This document shows, piece by piece, positions 40,172 to 51,301 of a stretch of 64,000 nt of DNA; the first letter of the stretch is position 1; every line of letters starts with the position of its first letter. Source of the stretch: Bordetella genomosp. 10 (lineage in GTDB: Bacteria > Pseudomonadota > Gammaproteobacteria > Burkholderiales > Burkholderiaceae_B); NCBI RefSeq assembly GCF_002261225.1, contig NZ_NEVM01000001.1, positions 496,001-560,000 of the forward strand, read 5' to 3'. The translations under genes were made by a program, and so were the position numbers. The notes beneath the pieces are model-generated. The model ran no database searches. It was not told the DNA's origin and saw only the letters and a list, made by a program, of their open reading frames with translations.

Positions 40172-40215
40172 CCCGTCCGCCTGGCTGCGGACGCAGTCGT
40201 CCCACCGAGATATCC

Positions 40216-43089
<2,874 letters not shown>

Positions 43090-43096
43090 GGGGAAG

Positions 43097-43200
43097 GCCC
43101 ACCCCCTACCCGCTTCGCGGGCCCCCTCCAGGGGGCGGCGTTGGCGGACCGGCAAAGCCGGCTCCGCTACGCCCTGGATGGGCACCGAGGCTTGCGCCCG
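43097..43200. repeat. Intergenic palindromic (REP-like) element
   Basis: Three short hairpins in a row: CCCGCTTCGCGGG (43109-43121), CCCCCTCCAGGGGG (43122-43135) and CCGGCAAAGCCGG (43149-43161), followed by GGCTTGCGCCCGGCC and a T-rich run CTTTTTCTTTTTTTAT at 43203. This arrangement between converging genes is familiar as a dispersed repeat in Burkholderiales genomes. It may also terminate gcvP transcription. Confidence 0.7.
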
Positions 43201-43215
43201 GCCTTTTTCTTTTTT

Positions 43216-44676
43216 TTATAAGGCCTCGCCCGGCCACTGCTGCATTACGCTCTTGTAGCGGGTATGGAAGCGCAGGCCTTCCTCGCCGCAGAGAGGGAAG
43301 TCGCCGAACAGCGACTGCTTTCGTCCGCCGATGGAATGCCAGGCCGCGGGCGCCGGGATGGGCACGTTGATGCCGACCATGCCGGTGCGCACGCCGCGGG
43401 CGAAGGCGCGCGCGGTGGCGCCGTCGCGCGTGTAGCAGGCCGCGCCGTTGGCGTATTCGTGCTGGTTCACCAGCGTCACCGCCGACTTCAGGTCGGGCAC
43501 GCGCAGGACGCACAGCACCGGGCCGAGGATTTCCTCTCGATAGATATTCATGGCCGGCCGTACGTGGTCGAACAGCGTGCCTCCCACGAAGAAGCCTTTT
43601 TCGTGCCCGGGGACCCGCAGATCCCGGCCGTCGACGACGATGGTGGCGCCCGCCTCGACGCCGTCCTCGATATAGCCCAGCACCTTGACCCGATGCTGCG
43701 CGCTGATCAGCGGACCCATCCCGGTATCGGGATCCATGCCATTGCCTACTTTCAATGCCCGCACGCGCGGCGCCAGGCGCTCGACCAGCGGGTCGGCGGC
43801 GCCGCCCACCGCCACGGCCACCGACACCGCCATGCCGCGCTCGCCCGCCGTGCCATAGGCCGCCTTCAGCAGGGCATCTGCCGCCAGGTCCAGGTCCGCG
43901 TCGGGCATGACCACCAGGTGGTTCTTGGCGCCGCCCAGGGCCTGCACGCGCTTGCCGCGCGCCGATGCCTGGGCATGGACGTATTGCGCCGTCGGCGACG
44001 AGCCGGCGAAGGACACGGCCTGCACACCGGCGTGCGCGATCAGGGCATCCACCGCCAGCTTGTCCCCGTGCAGCACGTTGAAGGCGCCCGCCGGCAGGCC
44101 CGCCTCGCGCAGCAGCTCGCCCAGCCGCACGGGGATGGAGGGAGTGCGTTCGGAAGGCTTGAGCAAGAAGGTGTTGCCGCAGGCCAGCGCCAGCGGGAAC
44201 ATCCAGCAGGGCGCGAGCATGGGCAGGTTGAAAGGCGTGATGCCGGCCACGACGCCCAGCGGCTCGCGCAGGCTCCAGTTGTCGACGCCGTCCTCGACCT
44301 GTTCGGTGTACTGCCCCTTGAGCAAGCGCGGAATCCCGCAGGCGTACGCCACCATGTCGATGGCGCGCGCGACCTCGCTGCGCGCCTCGGCCAGCACCTT
44401 GCCATGCTCGCGGGTGAGGGTGGCGGCCAGTTCCTCCTGGTGCTGTTCCAGCAGGGCCTTGAAATTGAACAGCACGCGGGCGCGCCGCTGCGGCGGCGTT
44501 TCGGACCAGGCGGGGAAGGCGAAGTCGGCGGCCGCCACGGCCAGGTCGACCTCGTCGGGCCCGGCCAGCGGCACGTTGGAAATGATCTCGCCGCGCGCCG
44601 GATCGAAGCCATCGGCGTAACGGGGACTGCGGCCGTCGTAGAGCTGGCCGTTGATGAAATGCGGAATCTTCAGCAT
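43216..44676 (-). CDS. mmsA: CoA-acylating methylmalonate-semialdehyde dehydrogenase-like protein, catalytic Cys apparently absent
   Basis: A 486-residue aldehyde-dehydrogenase-family protein, normal length for MmsA/BauC/IolA, which convert methylmalonate or malonate semialdehyde to propionyl- or acetyl-CoA. Family features: HFINGQ at the start, [20 protein letters not shown] (in parts), [27 protein letters not shown] and EEILGPVL. The catalytic-loop segment reads AGERGMAVS where family members have AGERCMA; Gly281 (codon GGC at 43834-43836, minus strand) replaces the nucleophile by what would be one TGC-to-GGC change. The rest of the loop is intact and the frame is open. Either the enzyme is inactive or changed, or the base is an error. 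It follows the transaminase gene on the same strand. Confidence 0.88.
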   Translation of the reverse strand: MLKIPHFINGQLYDGRSPRYADGFDPARGEIISNVPLAGPDEVDLAVAAADFAFPAWSETPPQRRARVLFNFKALLEQHQEELAATLTREHGKVLAEARSEVARAIDMVAYACGIPRLLKGQYTEQVEDGVDNWSLREPLGVVAGITPFNLPMLAPCWMFPLALACGNTFLLKPSERTPSIPVRLGELLREAGLPAGAFNVLHGDKLAVDALIAHAGVQAVSFAGSSPTAQYVHAQASARGKRVQALGGAKNHLVVMPDADLDLAADALLKAAYGTAGERGMAVSVAVAVGGAADPLVERLAPRVRALKVGNGMDPDTGMGPLISAQHRVKVLGYIEDGVEAGATIVVDGRDLRVPGHEKGFFVGGTLFDHVRPAMNIYREEILGPVLCVLRVPDLKSAVTLVNQHEYANGAACYTRDGATARAFARGVRTGMVGINVPIPAPAAWHSIGGRKQSLFGDFPLCGEEGLRFHTRYKSVMQQWPGEAL

Positions 44677-44866
44677 GAAGGGTAGTAGGGGCAGAGAGGG
44701 TCCACCGGGATACCGGACTCCCGATCGCGGCAGGCTGGATCACGGTAGCCGCGCGGACGGGTTCGCGGTATTACCCAGAGGCTTTCGCCTATTCGGATCA
44801 TAGGGGATATTCGATGACAGGCTGACTTGGCTACCCCTCCACCCTTTCTCTCCCCGGAAACAATTT

Positions 44867-44902
44867 GCCCCGTGCCTTGCGGGGAGCCGCAAGGCACGGG
44901 GC
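44867..44902 (-). terminator. Perfect 16-bp stem-loop between transaminase and mmsA genes
   Basis: GCCCCGTGCCTTGCGG, loop GGAG, CCGCAAGGCACGGGGC. On the minus strand it follows the transaminase stop (44961) and is succeeded by AAATTGTTT, a poor U-run, so it may partly terminate or protect the transcript before mmsA. The rest of the 284-base gap has GGCGATC/CGATC-rich repeats at 44921-44965 and nothing else notable. Confidence 0.6.
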
Positions 44903-44960
44903 GAGGAACGAACGCCGAAGACGATCGATCGGTGGGGCGATCGGTCAGGCGATCAATCGA

Positions 44961-46283
44961 TCAGGCGATTTCTTTCAGCACCTTGCCGATGGTGTCGAAG
45001 ATCTCGGCGATCTGCGCTTCGCTGATGATCAGCGGCGGCGAGATCGCCAGGATGTCGCCGGTGTAGCGCACCATCAGGCCGGCGTCGAAGCATTTCTTGA
45101 ACGCTTCGGCCGCGCGGGCGCCCGGCGCGCCGTCGCGCGGCGACAGTTCGATCCCGGCGACCAGGCCGATGTTGCGCACGTCGATGACGTGGCGCGCGCC
45201 TTGCAGGCCATGGGCGGCTTTCTCGAACGCCGGCGCCAGTTCGCGGGCGCGGGCGAACAACTGGTCGCGGCGATAGATGTCCAGGGTGGCGAGGATCGCG
45301 GCGGCCGCCAGCGGGTGGGCCGAGTAGGTATAGCCGTGGAAGAATTCGATGCCGCCGTTGACCGAGTTGACGACGGCGTCGTGCACCTCGCGCTTGACCG
45401 CGACCGCGCCGGCCGGCACGGCGGCGTTGCTGACGCCCTTGGCCATGGTGATCAGGTCCGGCGTCACGCCGAAGAACTCGCTGGCGGTGGCGGCGCCCAG
45501 GCGGCCGTAGGCGGTGATGACTTCGTCGAAAATCAGCAGGATGCCGTGCTTGGCCGTGATTTCGCGCAGGCGCTCCAGGTAGCCCTGCGGCGGGATCAGC
45601 ACACCGGTGGAGCCGGCCATGGGCTCGACGATGACGGCCGCCACGGTGGACGGGTCATGCAGGGCCAGGATGCGTTCCAGCTCGTCGGCCAGGTGGCCGC
45701 CCCAGGCGGGCTGGCCCTTGCTGAAGGCGTTCTTTTCCAGGTTGTGGGTGTGCGGCAGGTGATCGACCGACGGCAGCAGCGCCCCGGAGAAGGTCTTGCG
45801 GTTGCCGGAAATGCCGCCCACCGAAATGCCGCCGAAGCCCACGCCGTGGTAGCCGCGCTCGCGGCCGATCAGGCGGGTGCGCTGGCCCTCGCCGCGCGCG
45901 CGGTGGTAGGCCAGGGCGATCTTCAGCGCCGTATCGACCGATTCGGAGCCGGAGTTGGTGAAGAAGATGCGGTCCATGCCGGCCGGCATCAAGCCGGCCA
46001 CGGCGGTGGCGGCCTCGAACGCCAGCGGATGGCCCAGTTGGAAGCCGGGCGCGTAGTCCAGATGCGCGGCCTGGCTGGCGATCGCCTGGGCGATTTCCGT
46101 GCGGCAGTGGCCGGCGTTGACGCACCACAAGCCCGCGGTGCCGTCCAGGATCTGCCTGCCGTCCAGCGCCGTGTAGTACATGTCCTTGGCGCCGGCCAGC
46201 ATGCGCGGATCGGCCTTGAACTGGCGGTTGGCGGTGAAGGGCATCCAGAGATGCGACAGGTCGGGCATGGCGGGGGCGTTCAT
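44961..46283 (-). CDS. Omega-amino acid:pyruvate (beta-alanine) aminotransferase
   Basis: Class III PLP aminotransferase, 440 residues. It begins MNAPAMPDLSHLWMPFTANRQFK, a typical start of beta-alanine:pyruvate transaminases, with TGGAG before ATG 46283. Further motifs: FFTNSGSESVDTALKIA, ERGYHGVGFGGISVGG, LLIFDEVITAYGR, and the PLP lysine in LITMAKGVSNAAVPAG. Adjacent to an MmsA-type dehydrogenase and a MocR regulator, it most likely converts beta-alanine to malonate semialdehyde, which the dehydrogenase would take to acetyl-CoA. Other omega-amines cannot be excluded. Confidence 0.9.
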   Translation of the reverse strand: MNAPAMPDLSHLWMPFTANRQFKADPRMLAGAKDMYYTALDGRQILDGTAGLWCVNAGHCRTEIAQAIASQAAHLDYAPGFQLGHPLAFEAATAVAGLMPAGMDRIFFTNSGSESVDTALKIALAYHRARGEGQRTRLIGRERGYHGVGFGGISVGGISGNRKTFSGALLPSVDHLPHTHNLEKNAFSKGQPAWGGHLADELERILALHDPSTVAAVIVEPMAGSTGVLIPPQGYLERLREITAKHGILLIFDEVITAYGRLGAATASEFFGVTPDLITMAKGVSNAAVPAGAVAVKREVHDAVVNSVNGGIEFFHGYTYSAHPLAAAAILATLDIYRRDQLFARARELAPAFEKAAHGLQGARHVIDVRNIGLVAGIELSPRDGAPGARAAEAFKKCFDAGLMVRYTGDILAISPPLIISEAQIAEIFDTIGKVLKEIA

Positions 46284-46598
46284 CGAGGGCTCCAGGAGTA
46301 AGCGGAGGGCGCAACCGCCGAAGGGGCGGCGCGGCGCCGGGGACCAGGTTGCCATGGCAGGCAGTCGTATCGCCCGGCGACTGAGTGGCGATAGCGGCGA
46401 TTGTGGCCCTGCCGCGGGGGCATGAACATATACAATTTGCGCAAATATCCCTGACCGTACAGGTATATCCTGAACAACTGTATAGAAATGTCGCGCGCCA
46501 ATGAAACACCCCGCGAGGCGGACGGGAGCACATCATGCCCGTGCCGCCCGTGCCGCACCAAGCGGCCATCCTGGCACTGACCCACGCCGAGTATTCCC
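46284..46598. promoter_or_regulatory. Divergent control region of transaminase and MocR genes
   Basis: An AT-rich core at 46424-46490 stands out. It holds a perfect 12-bp palindrome ATTTGCGCAAAT (46435-46446), an inverted repeat CCTG-N6-CAGG (46450-46463), and related TATACA / GTACAG / TGTATAG strings. MocR-type regulators usually bind such repeats between themselves and a divergent target, so this is the probable operator. Confidence 0.6.
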
Positions 46599-48041
46599 GT
46601 GACCGACCTGCCCCTCATCGAATTCCAGCCCGTGCGCGACCGCGCCCGCGCGCCCAGCCTCGTCCAGCAGGTGATCGACGCCGTCACGCGCGCCATCGAT
46701 ACCCAGGCGCTGCGTCCCGGCATGGCGCTGCCGTCGGTGCGCGATTTCGCGCGGATCCATGAGGTCAGCACCTTCACCGTGGCGGCCGCCTATGCGCGGC
46801 TAGCGGCGGCCGGGCGCGTCGCGTCCCGGCCCGGCGCCGGCTACCGCGTGGCCGCCCGCCCCAGCGCCTCGCCGGAGGACGCCGCCGGCGCGCCGCCGCG
46901 CCCGTGGTCGCCGCCCACGCCGGGCGCCGAATGGCTGCTGTCGGACGTCTTCGCCGACCACTCCATCCCGGTCAAGTCCGGCTGCGGCTGGCTGCCGGGC
47001 GAATGGCTCAACGAGGACGGCCTGCACCTGGGCCTGCGCCACGTCGCGCGCGTGCCCGGCGCCCGCATCGCGGGCTACGGCCATCCCTACGGCTACGCGC
47101 CGTTGCGCGAGACCATCGCGGGCCGCCTGGCCAGCCTGGGCCTGCCGGTGCAGCCCGACCAGGTGCTGCTGACCCAGGGCGTGACGCATGGCCTGGACCT
47201 CGCCATACGCACGCTCCTGCGGCCGGGCGACACCGTGGTCGTCGAGCGCCCCTGCTATGCCAATCTCCTGCCGCTGCTGCGGCTGGCCGGCCTGCGCATC
47301 GTCTCCGTCGACCGCGGCGCCGCCGGACTGGACTGCCAGGCCCTGGAGCAACTGGCCGCGCTGCACCGGCCGCGCGCGCTGTTCGTCAACCCGGTCCTGC
47401 AGAATCCCACCGGCGCCACCCTGGGCATGGCCAACGCCTTCCAGTTGCTGCGCGTGGCGGAGCAGCACGATATGTGGATCATCGAGGACGACATCTCCCG
47501 CGAGCTGGCGGTGGGCGTGGCGCCCATGCTGGCGGCCCTGGACGGCGCGCGCCGCGTGGTCTACCTGAGCGGTTACTCCAAGGTGGTCAGCCCCTCGGTG
47601 CGGGTGGGCTATCTGGTGGCCCATGCCGAGGTGGTGCGCGACATGGCGCGCACCAAGATGGCGGTGGGCCTGACCTCGCCGGAAATCCTCGAACGCGTCG
47701 TGCACCAGGCCCTGCACGAAGGGCGCTACCAGGCCCACGTCGGGCGCGTGCGCGAGCGGCTGGCGCTGGCGCACGGCAAGGTGGCGCAGTCCCTGGCCGA
47801 GCTGGGCATGACCCTGCATTCGGAACCGCGCGCGGGCCTGTTCCTGTGGGCCGGCCTGCCGAAGGCGTGGAAGGGCGGCGCCAACGCCCTGGCCAGCCGC
47901 GCCTTGCGCGACGGCATCTGGCTGGCGCCGGGCTCGTATTTCGATGCCGAGCAGGAAGACGTCCCCTGGCTGCGGCTGAACGTGGCCTATTCCGAGGACG
48001 CGTCCTTATGGCGCTTCCTGCGCCAGGCGATGGCCGGGTGA
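46599..48041 (+). CDS. MocR-type (GntR-HTH plus aminotransferase domain) transcriptional regulator
   Basis: A 480-residue regulator. The N-terminal GntR winged helix (LVQQVIDAVTRAIDTQALRPGMALPSVRDFARIHEVSTFTV, in parts) is joined by a Pro/Ala linker to a class I aminotransferase-like domain with LLTQGVTHGLDLAIR, VERPCYANLLPLL, NPTGATLGMANAF, IIEDDISRELAVG and the PLP lysine region LSGYSKVVSPSVRVGYLV. In known MocR proteins (GabR, PtsJ, PdxR) PLP plus an amino compound is the signal. GTG 46599 is the start; an upstream ATG frame is unrelated. It is divergent from the transaminase gene and likely its regulator. Confidence 0.92.
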   Translation: MTDLPLIEFQPVRDRARAPSLVQQVIDAVTRAIDTQALRPGMALPSVRDFARIHEVSTFTVAAAYARLAAAGRVASRPGAGYRVAARPSASPEDAAGAPPRPWSPPTPGAEWLLSDVFADHSIPVKSGCGWLPGEWLNEDGLHLGLRHVARVPGARIAGYGHPYGYAPLRETIAGRLASLGLPVQPDQVLLTQGVTHGLDLAIRTLLRPGDTVVVERPCYANLLPLLRLAGLRIVSVDRGAAGLDCQALEQLAALHRPRALFVNPVLQNPTGATLGMANAFQLLRVAEQHDMWIIEDDISRELAVGVAPMLAALDGARRVVYLSGYSKVVSPSVRVGYLVAHAEVVRDMARTKMAVGLTSPEILERVVHQALHEGRYQAHVGRVRERLALAHGKVAQSLAELGMTLHSEPRAGLFLWAGLPKAWKGGANALASRALRDGIWLAPGSYFDAEQEDVPWLRLNVAYSEDASLWRFLRQAMAG

Positions 48042-48051
48042 CGAGGGCGCT

Positions 48052-48585
48052 TCAGCGCGCCTGCCGCTCGTATTCCACGAAATCGTAGGCGTAGCCGTTC
48101 TCGTCCGGCTGCGCCTGGCGGGAGACTTCGCGCCATTCGTCCGCCGGCAAGGGCGGGAACCAGGCATCGCCTTCCACGTCCGCCCGGACTTCCGTGGCGA
48201 CGATGCGCCGCGCCAGGGGCAGGGCGGCGGCATAGATCTGCGCGCCGCCGATCACGCATACCTGCGGCGCCTGCGCGCACGCTGCCAGCGCGGCCGGCAG
48301 GCTGCCGACCACTTCCGCCCCGGCCGCCGCGTAGGCGGGGTCGCGGCTGATGACGATATTGCGGCGTCCCGGCAGCGGCCGCCCCAGCGATTCCCAGGTC
48401 TTGCGCCCCATGACGATGGGATGGCCCAGCGTCGTGCGCTTGAAATGCGCCAGGTCGCCCGGCAGCTTCCAGGGCAGGGCGTTGTCGCGGCCGATCACGC
48501 GGTTGCGCGCGTAGGCCACGACCAGCGTCAGCACCGGCGCGGGCGCCGCATGGCCGTCCGCGCCGGCCGGGTTGGCTTCTTTCAT
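48052..48585 (-). CDS. folA: Dihydrofolate reductase
   Basis: Reduces dihydrofolate to tetrahydrofolate with NADPH; 177 residues including a 17-residue extension before [27 protein letters not shown] (in parts). Motifs: [22 protein letters not shown] and [11 protein letters not shown]. Its ATG overlaps the thyA stop as ATGA, so thymidylate synthase and DHFR, which act in sequence, are co-translated. It converges on the MocR gene with a ten-base gap. Confidence 0.96.
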   Translation of the reverse strand: MKEANPAGADGHAAPAPVLTLVVAYARNRVIGRDNALPWKLPGDLAHFKRTTLGHPIVMGRKTWESLGRPLPGRRNIVISRDPAYAAAGAEVVGSLPAALAACAQAPQVCVIGGAQIYAAALPLARRIVATEVRADVEGDAWFPPLPADEWREVSRQAQPDENGYAYDFVEYERQAR

Positions 48586-49376
48586 ACGGCGACCTGGCCC
48601 TTGATGTGCGGATGCGACTGGTAGTCGACGATTTCGAAGTCTTCGTACTCGTAGTCGAAGATGGTCGGCGGCTTGCGCTTGATGCGCAGCTTGGGATAGG
48701 GGTAGGGCGTGCGCGACAACTGCAGCTCGACCTGCTCGAAGTGGTTGCTGTAGATGTGGCAGTCGCCGCCGGTCCAGATGAAATCACCCGGCTCCAGGTC
48801 GCATTGCTGCGCCACCATGTGGGTCAGCAGGGCATAGCTGGCGATATTGAAGGGCACGCCCAGGAAGATGTCCGCGCTGCGCTGGTACAACTGGCACGAC
48901 AGCTTGCCTTCCGCCACGTAGAACTGCATGAAGGCGTGGCAGGGCGGCAGCGCCATGTTGGGGATCTCGCCCACGTTCCACGCCGACACGATCAGGCGGC
49001 GCGAATCGGGCGTGCGGCGGATCTGGTCGATCAACTGGCTGATCTGGTCGATATGGCCGCCGTCCGGCGTCGGCCAGGAGCGCCATTGCACGCCGTAGAC
49101 CGGGCCCAGGTCGCCGTTGGCGTCGGCCCACTCGTCCCAGATGGTCACGCCGCGTTCCTGCAGCCAGCGCACGTTGGCGTCGCCGCGCAGGAACCACAGC
49201 AGTTCGATGAAGATGCTCTTGGTGTGCAGCTTCTTGGTCGTGACCAGGGGGAAGCCCTGCGCCAGGTCGAAGCGCATCTGGTAGCCGAAGGTCGAGCGCG
49301 TGCCGGTGCCGGTGCGGTCGGTCTTGGTGACGCCATGTTCGTAGACATGGCGCATGAAGTCTTCGTATTGGGCCAT
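48582..49376 (-). CDS. thyA: Thymidylate synthase
   Basis: Makes dTMP from dUMP and methylene-tetrahydrofolate; 264 residues, same length as E. coli ThyA, with nucleophile Cys146 in [13 protein letters not shown]. Other signatures: [41 protein letters not shown] and DCHIYSNH. It lies four bases after the OsmC-family gene and overlaps folA, forming a three-gene string. Confidence 0.97.
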   Translation of the reverse strand: MAQYEDFMRHVYEHGVTKTDRTGTGTRSTFGYQMRFDLAQGFPLVTTKKLHTKSIFIELLWFLRGDANVRWLQERGVTIWDEWADANGDLGPVYGVQWRSWPTPDGGHIDQISQLIDQIRRTPDSRRLIVSAWNVGEIPNMALPPCHAFMQFYVAEGKLSCQLYQRSADIFLGVPFNIASYALLTHMVAQQCDLEPGDFIWTGGDCHIYSNHFEQVELQLSRTPYPYPKLRIKRKPPTIFDYEYEDFEIVDYQSHPHIKGQVAV

Positions 49377-49380
49377 GGGC

Positions 49381-49827
49381 TCAGGCCGCCTGGGCGGCGT
49401 CTTCGCTGGTGTCGACCACGTCGACGGAGAAGGTCAGCTCGGCGGTCTTGGCCATCATGGCCGAGGCCGAGCAGTATTTCTCGTGCGACAACTGCACGGC
49501 GCGCTCGACGGCGGCGCGCGGCAGCTTGCTGCCGGTGACGGTGAAGGCGAAGTGGATCTTGGTGAACACCTTGGGATCGGTGTCGGCACGGTCGGCCTGC
49601 AGCTTGACGCTGCAGCCGGTGACCGCGTGGCGGCCGCGCTTGAGGATCAGCACCACGTCGTACGCCGTGCAGCCGCCGGTGCCGGCCAGCACCATTTCCA
49701 TGGGGCGAAAGGCCAGGTCGTGGCCGCCGCCCTCCACGGCGCCGTCCATCGCGGCGACGTGGCCGCTGCCGGAGGTCGCTACGAACAGCATGCCCGAAGG
49801 GCCGCCCCAGTCGATCGTGCATTCCAT
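49381..49827 (-). CDS. OsmC/YhfA-family protein
   Basis: A 148-residue OsmC-fold protein. Family marks are the two redox cysteine segments, [18 protein letters not shown] and [12 protein letters not shown], the expected peroxidatic pair for organic hydroperoxides, and the N-terminal beta strands [15 protein letters not shown]. The YhfA-like subgroup is less well characterised than OsmC/Ohr. The first gene of the osmC-thyA-folA string. A direct repeat AATTACGCAATTACG sits just upstream of the start. Confidence 0.88.
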   Translation of the reverse strand: MECTIDWGGPSGMLFVATSGSGHVAAMDGAVEGGGHDLAFRPMEMVLAGTGGCTAYDVVLILKRGRHAVTGCSVKLQADRADTDPKVFTKIHFAFTVTGSKLPRAAVERAVQLSHEKYCSASAMMAKTAELTFSVDVVDTSEDAAQAA

Positions 49828-50029
49828 GTCGAAATCCCGTAATTGCGTAATTGTTGCGCGACGGCGCCCGGGGGGCGGCGTCCCAAAGCGGAGATCATAG
49901 CCGGTCTGCCGCGAGCCCTAGGGGATGCCCATGGGAACAACGCGGCAAGGGGGCGGCCTGGGCCAAGCACTGCTTCTGACTGGGATCAATAGGCGTCGTG
50001 ATCGCCCAGGCAATGGCCGGCGCCCTTAC

Positions 50030-50035
50030 TACAAT
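50030..50035 (+). promoter_or_regulatory. -10-like TACAAT box for coq7
   Basis: TACAAT 55 bases before the coq7 ATG, in the TACTACAATAG context seen before other genes in this window. No convincing -35. Confidence 0.4.
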
Positions 50036-50089
50036 AGATGCTCGTCGTCCCGCGCCGCCTCCGCCGCGCGCCGTCACCAGGAGTCCGCC

Positions 50090-50785
50090 ATGCCGCCGTC
50101 CGCCACCGCTTCCTCGTCCGCCTTCACCCCTTCCGCCCCGGGCTTCCTGCGGCGCCGGAGCCCGCTGGACGTCCTGCTGGGCGAGGTCGACCGCGCCTTG
50201 CAGGTGCTTTCCAACAACGCCAGCGCCAGCCGGCCGTACCCCGCCGGGGCCGAGGTGGGGGACGACCCCCTCACGGCGCAGGAAAAACGCCATGCCGCCG
50301 GCCTGATGCGGGTCAACCACGTCGGCGAGGTCTGCGCCCAGGCCCTGTACCGGGGCCAGGCCGTGGCCTGCGCCGAACCCGCCGCCCGCGCCCTGTTGCT
50401 GGACGCCGCCGCCGAGGAAGTCGACCACCTGGCCTGGTGCGCGCGCCGCCTGGATGAGCTGGGCAGCCACGTCAGCGTGTTCAATCCCCTCTGGTACGCC
50501 GGCTCCTTCGCGCTGGGCCTGGCGGCCGGCCGCGCCGGCGTGCCGCGCAACCTGGGCTTCATGGCGGAGACGGAGCGCCAGGTGGAGGCCCACCTGGACA
50601 GCCATCTGAAGGTGCTGCCGGCCCAGGACCAGCGCTCCCGCAACGTGGTCGAGCAGATGAAGCAGGACGAGATCAACCACCGGGTGAGCGCCGAACGGGC
50701 GGGCGCCACGCCGCTGCCCTTGCCGGTGCGGGGCGCCATGCGGGCGTTGTCGCGGGTGATGACGACCACGGCGTATTGGATTTGA
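50090..50785 (+). CDS. coq7: Demethoxyubiquinone hydroxylase Coq7-type
   Basis: Membrane-associated di-iron monooxygenase for the penultimate step of ubiquinone synthesis; 231 residues. Iron ligands are visible as Glu in [17 protein letters not shown], a Glu in [11 protein letters not shown], and the DEINH motif near the C-terminus. The N-terminal 25 residues are Ser/Ala-rich. AGGAG precedes ATG 50090; the longer upstream frame is not supported. Single gene. Confidence 0.93.
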   Translation: MPPSATASSSAFTPSAPGFLRRRSPLDVLLGEVDRALQVLSNNASASRPYPAGAEVGDDPLTAQEKRHAAGLMRVNHVGEVCAQALYRGQAVACAEPAARALLLDAAAEEVDHLAWCARRLDELGSHVSVFNPLWYAGSFALGLAAGRAGVPRNLGFMAETERQVEAHLDSHLKVLPAQDQRSRNVVEQMKQDEINHRVSAERAGATPLPLPVRGAMRALSRVMTTTAYWI

Positions 50786-50935
50786 CGCCCGGTAGAATGG
50801 GGACAGGGTTAACCCTCTTATGCGTCCCCGATACATTTGACGCTTGCCGGGCGTGCCATTTCCCCCGGCGGCGTCTATAATGCGATGCACCAAAGCAACA
50901 TCTGTGCTGATCTGTAAGCCTCCTAAAAATTTTTC
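50786..50935. other. Intergenic sequence with palindromic repeat copy and inverted repeat
   Basis: Contains CAGGGTTAACCCT at 50804-50816, repeated exactly at 51031-51043, a consensus TATAAT at 50876-50881, and TGCGATGCA at 50881-50889, which pairs with TGCATCGCA at 50937-50945. No -35 at proper distance from the TATAAT was found. No gene. Confidence 0.5.
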
Positions 50936-50964
50936 TTGCATCGCACAAAAGTTCTGGTTAATAT
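50936..50964 (+). promoter_or_regulatory. Strong sigma70-type promoter
   Basis: TTGCAT (50936-50941), 17-base spacer, TAATAT (50959-50964), in an AT-rich patch. Predicted start is near 50971, giving an RNA of about 155 nucleotides to the terminator at 51118-51124. Confidence 0.65.
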
Positions 50965-50970
50965 TCACTC

Positions 50971-51125
50971 AACGGATGTCGAAACGCAGTCGGCGCGGTG
51001 CAGAACCCCGACAGCTTCCGGTGGACCCTCCAGGGTTAACCCTTTCGACTTGCCACGGTTGTCTCCTCCACCCTCCTCCTTTGGTGGATTTAGCCCAAGA
51101 TCGCAAGATCTTGGGCTTTTTTTTA
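50971..51125 (+). ncRNA. Candidate small RNA with CUCCUCC loop and intrinsic terminator
   Basis: Between the promoter at 50936 and the terminator there is no credible reading frame. The 3' part has a hairpin TCCACC (51067-51072) / GGTGGA (51083-51088) presenting the loop CTCCTCCTTT, which is complementary to Shine-Dalgarno sequences. A second terminal hairpin follows directly. Further upstream, GACCCTCCAGGG also exposes CCTCC. This layout resembles anti-SD-loop sRNAs known in alpha- and betaproteobacteria (the so-called cuckoo RNAs), though family membership is inference. It could instead be an attenuated leader of the downstream sugar-nucleotide genes. Confidence 0.5.
51092..51124 (+). terminator. 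Strong Rho-independent terminator
   Basis: AGCCCAAGAT, loop CGCAAG, ATCTTGGGCT, then a run of T to 51124. It ends the RNA begun near 50971 and isolates the next gene, which has its own TAAAAT box. Confidence 0.9.
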
Positions 51126-51264
51126 TCTTTTTCCCGCCCGGCCCTTGTTTCACTTGCCCCTGGGCTGCCTCGCTCCCCCAGGGGCATCCTTGGCGGCCAC
51201 GATTTCGCTCCCGGCCGCGCCCTGCCGGCGTTCCGGCCGCAAGGCTCCGGTAGCGCCTTTCCAC

Positions 51265-51270
51265 TAAAAT
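51265..51270 (+). promoter_or_regulatory. -10-like TAAAAT box for wbpO
   Basis: CTAAAATC, the same box form as upstream of metG and dcd; initiation would be about 25 bases before the ATG at 51302. Confidence 0.45.
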
Positions 51271-51301
51271 CCCCGACATCGCTCTTGCTGTGGAAAACCT
51301 T

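Noticed and set aside
50876..50881. TATAAT as the main promoter of the RNA at 50971-51125
   Set aside because: No -35 element at 16-18 bases; the TTGCAT-17-TAATAT pair 60 bases downstream is better. The stem pairing 50881-50889 with 50937-50945 would also lie mostly upstream of the expected start.
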